Below, piece after piece: positions 39,401-43,821 of a stretch of DNA of 43,821 bases. Under the pieces are notes generated by a model. The model had not been told where the DNA came from. It saw only the letters and a program-made list of their open reading frames with translations, and made no database searches. Source of the stretch: JAOABV01 sp039801465 (GTDB taxonomy: Bacteria > Hydrothermota > Tepidihabitantia > Tepidihabitantales > CAIPLT01); the NCBI GenBank assembly GCA_039801465.1, contig JBDRUT010000014.1:1-43821 (forward strand), written 5' to 3'. The position numbers and the translations under genes were made by a program. Numbering within the stretch: the first letter of the stretch is position 1; the number at the start of each line of letters is the position of its first letter.

Positions 39401-41956
39401 ATGAAACTTGATAAGTTTACACGAAAAGCAGTAGAAGCATTAGAACTTGCGCAGAATACCGCAAGTGAATTTGGCCATCAGGAGATAGGTAATATTCATC
39501 TTTTGTATGCTCTACTCACTCAAGAGGATTCGTTAGTCCAGCAGATTTTATCTAAAATTAATGTGCCCATTCCAGATTTTCAAGCACGAGTTAAAAGCGA
39601 ACTTGCGAAATTACCCAGTGTTGAAGGTTCAGGTCAATTTTATCTGTCTCGAGAACTCAATACGGTTTTATTAGATGCAGAAAAAGAAGCCCAAAAGATG
39701 GGCGATGAGTATGTGGCAACTGAACATATTCTCTTAGCAATGTGTAATCTTAAATCAGGTGAGATCGCTAAATTATTCAAAGAGTATAATATTTCAAGGG
39801 ATAATATATTAAATGTACTGAAATCAATTCGGGGTAATCAAAGAATTACTGACCCAGAAGCAGAAACAACTTATCAGGCATTGCAAAAGTTTTCAAGAGA
39901 TGTTACGGAACTGGCAAGACAAGGTAAGTTAGACCCCGTGATTGGTCGTGATGATGAAATAAGGCGAGTTATTCAAGTTCTATCCCGAAGAACTAAGAAT
40001 AATCCAGTTTTGATTGGCGAAGCTGGTGTTGGTAAGACTGCGATTGTTGAAGGTCTGGCTCAAAGAATTGTTAGAGGAGATGTGCCAGAAAGTCTGCAAG
40101 ACCGAAAAGTTGTTGCGCTTGACATGGGTGCTCTGATTGCCGGTACAAAGTATCGCGGTGAGTTTGAGAACCGACTAAAAGCAGTTCTAAGAGATGTAGC
40201 AAGTTCTGAAGGCAAGATTATTCTATTTATTGATGAGTTGCATACTGTTGTTGGTGCTGGTGCGGCTGAAGGTGCAATTGATGCAGGTAATTTGCTTAAA
40301 CCAATGCTGGCGCGTGGTGAACTTCGTTGTATCGGGGCTACGACACTTAATGAATACAGAAAATATATTGAAAAAGATAAAGCATTGGAAAGACGATTTC
40401 AGCCAGTTTATGTTAATCAACCATCAGTGGAAGACACAATCTCAATTTTGCGGGGATTAAAAGAGCGATATGAGATACATCATGGAGTGAAAATCTCTGA
40501 TTCGGCATTAGTTGCTGCAGCCGTTTTATCTAATCGCTATATTACAGATAGGTTCTTACCAGATAAAGCCATTGATTTGGTTGATGAAGCAGCAGCAAAA
40601 TTAAAGATGGAGATAACTTCCAAACCAATGGCATTAGATGAAGTTGATAGGAAGATAATGCAACTGGAGATGGAAAAACTCTCTCTGAAAAATGACCCGG
40701 ATGCGAAAGAGCAGATAAACGAGATTGATAAAGAGATAAGCGAACTAAAAGAAAAGAAAAAGCATTTAGAATTGCAATGGCAAAGAGAACGAGAATTGCT
40801 GACCGCAATTAAAAATATAAAGGCAGAAATTGAAAAGACGCAATATGAGATAGATAAAGCAAAAAGAGTTTATGATTTGAACTTAGCCGCACAATTGGAA
40901 TATACTCAGTTGACCAAATTGAAAAAAGAATTACAAGATAAAGAGAATGAATTAGCAAAAATCCAAAAGAACGGTAAAACTCTTTTACGAGAGCAAGTAA
41001 CCGAACAGGATATTGCGGAAATTGTCTCTAAATGGACTGGAATCCCAGTAGAAAATATATTAGAATCAGAAAGGGAAAAATTAAAGAATTTAGAAAATTA
41101 TTTGCATAAAAGAATTATTGGCCAAGATGAAGCAGTAATTGCCGTCGCTAACGCTATCCGTCGTGCTCGGGTGGGCTTAGGAGATAGAAATCGTCCAATT
41201 GGCAGTTTCATTTTTTTAGGACCAACTGGCGTTGGAAAAACTGAATTGGCAAAGACTTTGGCGGCATTCTTATTTGATTCTGAAGATGCGATGGTCAGAT
41301 TGGATATGAGCGAATATATGGAAAAACATACAGTTTCACGATTAATCGGTGCTCCACCAGGTTATGTTGGTTATGAAGAAGGCGGTCAATTAACTGAAGC
41401 AGTAAGAAGAAGACCCTACCGGGTTATTTTGCTTGACGAAATTGAAAAAGCACATCCAGATGTCTTTAATATCTTGTTACAAATATTAGATGACGGCAGA
41501 TTAACTGATGGCCAGGGTAGAACAGTTGATTTTAAGAATACGATTATCATTATGACTTCTAATGTAGGAACTGAGATGTTATCAGGAAAAAAGGTAGATA
41601 AAGAAGTAATTTACGATGTGCTGAAAAGAACCTTTAGACCCGAATTCTTGAATCGAATCGACGAAATAATTGTCTTTAATCGACTGACTAAAGACGATAT
41701 GAAAAAGATTGTTGAGTTACAACTAAATTTACTTGCGAAAAGATTAAAAGAAAATGATATAGAAATCAGTATCAGCGATGAAGTGAAAGAAAAATTAGTG
41801 GATGAAGGATTCGACCCAGAATATGGTGCACGACCTTTGAAACGAACTATCCAAAGATTAATCGAAAATCCTTTAGCAAAATTCTTACTTGAAACAAAAC
41901 CTTCAAAAATTTCTGTAGAACTCAAAAGAGGAGAAATTGTCTTTAATGCTGAATAA
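39401..41956 (+). CDS. clpB: ClpB disaggregase (AAA+ chaperone)
   Basis: Hexameric ATP-driven chaperone that rescues aggregated proteins with DnaK. The 851 residues hold an N-terminal double Clp domain (1-~145), AAA-1 with Walker A GEAGVGKT at 206-213 and KYRGEFENRLKAVL, the coiled-coil M domain (about 400-520, very rich in Glu/Lys), and AAA-2 with GPTGVGKTE, pore loop GYVGYEEGG and RPEFLNRIDEIIVF. The M domain separates ClpB from ClpA/C. No CIRCE or sigma32-like element was recognised upstream, and there is no Shine-Dalgarno site before the ATG. Confidence 0.96.
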   Translation: MKLDKFTRKAVEALELAQNTASEFGHQEIGNIHLLYALLTQEDSLVQQILSKINVPIPDFQARVKSELAKLPSVEGSGQFYLSRELNTVLLDAEKEAQKMGDEYVATEHILLAMCNLKSGEIAKLFKEYNISRDNILNVLKSIRGNQRITDPEAETTYQALQKFSRDVTELARQGKLDPVIGRDDEIRRVIQVLSRRTKNNPVLIGEAGVGKTAIVEGLAQRIVRGDVPESLQDRKVVALDMGALIAGTKYRGEFENRLKAVLRDVASSEGKIILFIDELHTVVGAGAAEGAIDAGNLLKPMLARGELRCIGATTLNEYRKYIEKDKALERRFQPVYVNQPSVEDTISILRGLKERYEIHHGVKISDSALVAAAVLSNRYITDRFLPDKAIDLVDEAAAKLKMEITSKPMALDEVDRKIMQLEMEKLSLKNDPDAKEQINEIDKEISELKEKKKHLELQWQRERELLTAIKNIKAEIEKTQYEIDKAKRVYDLNLAAQLEYTQLTKLKKELQDKENELAKIQKNGKTLLREQVTEQDIAEIVSKWTGIPVENILESEREKLKNLENYLHKRIIGQDEAVIAVANAIRRARVGLGDRNRPIGSFIFLGPTGVGKTELAKTLAAFLFDSEDAMVRLDMSEYMEKHTVSRLIGAPPGYVGYEEGGQLTEAVRRRPYRVILLDEIEKAHPDVFNILLQILDDGRLTDGQGRTVDFKNTIIIMTSNVGTEMLSGKKVDKEVIYDVLKRTFRPEFLNRIDEIIVFNRLTKDDMKKIVELQLNLLAKRLKENDIEISISDEVKEKLVDEGFDPEYGARPLKRTIQRLIENPLAKFLLETKPSKISVELKRGEIVFNAE

Positions 41957-41987
41957 AGAATTATATTTCAGAAACCCCGATACCCCC

Positions 41988-42006
41988 TTCTGTAAAAAAA
42001 ACAGAA
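41988..42006 (+). terminator. Weak hairpin after clpB
   Basis: TTCTGT (41988-41993) and ACAGAA (42001-42006) can pair around an A7 loop 31 nt after the clpB stop. The stem is short and AT-rich, so termination here is tentative. Confidence 0.25.
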
Positions 42007-42108
42007 TTATACAAAATCAGCCAAAGTTGATTCAATGAATGTGTATAAGTCTTTGACTTTACTAATGATATTAAAAATAGCGATAATTTTACTATCAGTC
42101 AGTTTTGC

Positions 42109-42137
42109 TTGACAACAAATGATTTGTTTTTTATAAT
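42109..42137 (+). promoter_or_regulatory. Consensus promoter of the adhesin gene
   Basis: TTGACA (42109-42114), 17 nt, TATAAT (42132-42137), a full consensus match. The leader to the ATG at 42324 is about 180 nt. It contains a small stem (TTGGT-ATAAA-ACCAA near 42233) but no riboswitch that I recognise. Confidence 0.8.
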
Positions 42138-42323
42138 GATACTGTACCTATTATGTTTATTTATAAATCCAAGGATGCGACGGAACTTTAGGGTAAGGAG
42201 ATTCCCGATGTGTCCCTCTGGTTTTTTAATAAATTGGTATAAAACCAATAAACAAAATCTTACCCAAAATTCATTCTATTCTATAAGACCAGACTATAAT
42301 TGGCTGGCAGGAATGGAGGTAAA

Positions 42324-43821
42324 ATGACACACCTAAAAAACAAATTATCAATAAATATAGTTTTATTGATGATAATATCGGTCGGTTTGATGAGTAAGGC
42401 AAGTATTGCTTATGCAGTCGAACCAATAGAACCTTTGTCTGTTATACCTGGACCGCCTCAGCAAACTGCAATTATATTTACTGAAAGTTTCGAAAACTTA
42501 CCTTTTCCACCGACAGGATGGTCAACTTATGACCCGGACGGTGGAGCCAATGTTTGGGTCAGAGACCCACTCGGTTCAAATGCATACCATGGCTCATATG
42601 TTGCTGGTATTAACAGAGATAATGACTGGTTAATTACACCACAAGTGAATATTACTGTTGGAAGCACAATAAGTTATTGGGCGAAATTGAACAATAATAA
42701 TGATGGCGTCTATGTTCAATTTAAGGTTGCATCAAGTTTAAGCGGTCCTTGGACTAATGTTGGACCAGCAGATAATATTCCTGGCAGTGTTATTGGTTGG
42801 ACATATCATAGTTATACTTTTCAACCTGGTGACCCGACTGGTCCAATGTATATCGCATTTGCCGGAACTGGCAATCCTAATGGTTGGTTATGGATAGATT
42901 ATGTTCAATATAATGAACAGGGCATTGATATAACATTTGACCAAACCGGTGCAACAGGCTCAACAGGAATCTGCTTATCTATTGATAATGGTGCTTATAC
43001 TTATACTGCAGCACAATTACCAGTCACAGTGAATTTAACACCTGGTGTTCATACTTATGAGTTCTATTCGCCATTATCAGCAGGAACCGGTGAGAGGAAA
43101 GTTTGGATAAGCACATCAGGAACATTAGGTGAAACTGCACAATCAGATACATTTACGGTTTCAGCGCCAGGCACAATAATTGGAAATTATAAAACGCAGT
43201 ATTATCTAACGGTGAATTCAGCCCATAGCACAACAAGTGGTGAAGGATGGTATGATGCTAATACAAATGCATATGCGAGTGTTACAGATTCGATTGTTTC
43301 AGGTGGTGCCGGAACTCAGTATGTATTTGCGGGTTGGACAGGTGATGCCACTGGTACTAAGAAGACATCCAATCCAATCTTGATGAACGGACCCAAGACA
43401 GCAACTGCAAATTGGACAACTCAGTATTATTTAACAGTGAATTCAGCCCATAGCACAACAAGTGGTGCAGGATGGTATGATTCAGGTACAAATGCATATG
43501 CGACAGTAACACCATTAACAGTTTCAGGTGGTGCAGGTGTTCAATATGTGTTTACAAATTGGTCAGGAGATGCGACAGGCACAACATCACCATCAGACCC
43601 GATCTTGATGAATGGACCTAAGACTGCGACTGCTAATTGGAAGACCCAGTATTATTTGACAGTGAATTCAGCCCATAGCACAACAAGTGGTGAAGGATGG
43701 TATGATGCTAATACAAATGCATATGCGAGTGTTACAGATTCGATTGTTTCAGGTGGTGCCGGAACTCAGTATGTATTTGCGGGTTGGACAGGTGATGCCA
43801 CTGGTACTAAGAAGACATCCA
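42324..43821 (+). CDS. Secreted adhesin with cleaved-adhesin domain and InlB-like tandem repeats (truncated by window end)
   Basis: The ATG at 42324 has a GGAGGT site and the frame is open to the window edge (499 codons). A Sec signal peptide (MTHLKNKLSINIVLLMIISV, later SIAYA) is followed by a jelly-roll domain of cleaved-adhesin/choice-of-anchor type: FTESFENLPFPPTGWST, VWVRDP, NDWLITPQVNI, WIDYVQYNEQG. After a linker domain come 75-residue repeats beginning TQYYLTVNSAHSTTSG with YVFAGWTGDATG and ILMNGPKTATANW, the pattern of divergent InlB B-repeats. The C-terminus, which would show the anchoring signal, is outside the window. Likely a large cell-surface binding protein. Confidence 0.88.
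   Translation, partial: MTHLKNKLSINIVLLMIISVGLMSKASIAYAVEPIEPLSVIPGPPQQTAIIFTESFENLPFPPTGWSTYDPDGGANVWVRDPLGSNAYHGSYVAGINRDNDWLITPQVNITVGSTISYWAKLNNNNDGVYVQFKVASSLSGPWTNVGPADNIPGSVIGWTYHSYTFQPGDPTGPMYIAFAGTGNPNGWLWIDYVQYNEQGIDITFDQTGATGSTGICLSIDNGAYTYTAAQLPVTVNLTPGVHTYEFYSPLSAGTGERKVWISTSGTLGETAQSDTFTVSAPGTIIGNYKTQYYLTVNSAHSTTSGEGWYDANTNAYASVTDSIVSGGAGTQYVFAGWTGDATGTKKTSNPILMNGPKTATANWTTQYYLTVNSAHSTTSGAGWYDSGTNAYATVTPLTVSGGAGVQYVFTNWSGDATGTTSPSDPILMNGPKTATANWKTQYYLTVNSAHSTTSGEGWYDANTNAYASVTDSIVSGGAGTQYVFAGWTGDATGTKKTS
43194..43821 (+). repeat. 225-bp tandem repeats inside the adhesin gene
   Basis: Repeat starts are 43194, 43419 and 43644 (exact 225-bp spacing; the third is cut by the window end). 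From the GTGAATTCAGCCC motif onward copies 1 and 3 are identical as far as can be compared, about 165 bp, whereas copy 2 differs at many positions. Confidence 0.9.

Noticed and set aside
42138..42323. Riboswitch in the adhesin leader
   Set aside because: The 180-nt leader is long enough, but no known aptamer core was recognised and the visible stems are short.
42109..42327. 72-codon forward ORF between clpB and the adhesin
   Set aside because: It begins inside the promoter's -35 box and overlaps the adhesin start; composition is not protein-like.

Overview
The window is AT-rich bacterial DNA with densely packed, mostly house-keeping genes. The organism is a diderm (LptD-like outer-membrane protein, class A penicillin-binding protein, several lipoproteins and Sec-exported proteins) that uses a short, archaeal/eukaryotic-type prolyl-tRNA synthetase, AddAB-type recombination nucleases, ClpB and a two-exon-like prfB with a programmed +1 frameshift. 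Gene content and protein style resemble uncultivated candidate-phylum bacteria of the WOR-3/Stahlbacteria kind, but that placement is an inference from memory and not a computed result.

Layout. 1-2400 is a degraded accessory stretch: the tail of an unknown gene with its hairpin, wreckage of a GIY-YIG-type gene, an intact HTH regulator with a palindrome inside its promoter, and a 12-bp-period minisatellite. 2413-6419 is a forward operon: trmI, a BtuF/BtuC/BtuD-like metal-chelate or cobalamin importer, and a small membrane methyltransferase. 6497-8246 is reverse: initiator tRNA followed by an isolated urocanate hydratase. 8332-11081 is forward: rho, rpmE and prfB; then proS (11241) and a HEAT-repeat protein (12882). 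14567-21639 is reverse: maf with a small upstream partner, an intergenic region with a second 12-bp-period array and a dispersed repeat, lptD, a divergent endonuclease III-family glycosylase, and a PBP1A. queD (forward) converges on nfo (reverse), and the hairpin between them is duplicated. 23163-27700 is reverse: a DUF4412-like exported protein and a two-gene surface operon (triple-repeat exported protein plus PQQ-propeller lipoprotein). 27713-28614 holds repeats, an orphan consensus promoter and one uncertain ORF. 28615-36666 is reverse: addA, addB, a 46-residue basic protein, an EF-Tu domain 2-like protein and asnS. 36930-39324 is a defence/accessory island: MntA-type nucleotidyltransferase with a frameshifted HEPN partner, then a type II restriction-modification pair; both halves carry almost the same 26-bp promoter block. 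clpB follows, and the window ends inside a secreted adhesin made of 225-bp tandem repeats.

The recurring theme is promoter geometry: clear sigma70-type promoters (TTGACA/T, 16-18 nt spacer, TATAAT-like box) lie so close to many start codons (3-7 nt after the -10 box) that the mRNAs should be leaderless, whereas exported and operon-internal genes have GGAGG Shine-Dalgarno sites. No CRISPR array, rRNA, intact transposase or recognisable riboswitch was seen. I did not find a clearly unprecedented system; the best leads are the shared-promoter defence island with an unrecognised endonuclease, the two 12-bp-period arrays, the dispersed 135-bp intergenic repeat and the orphan promoter.
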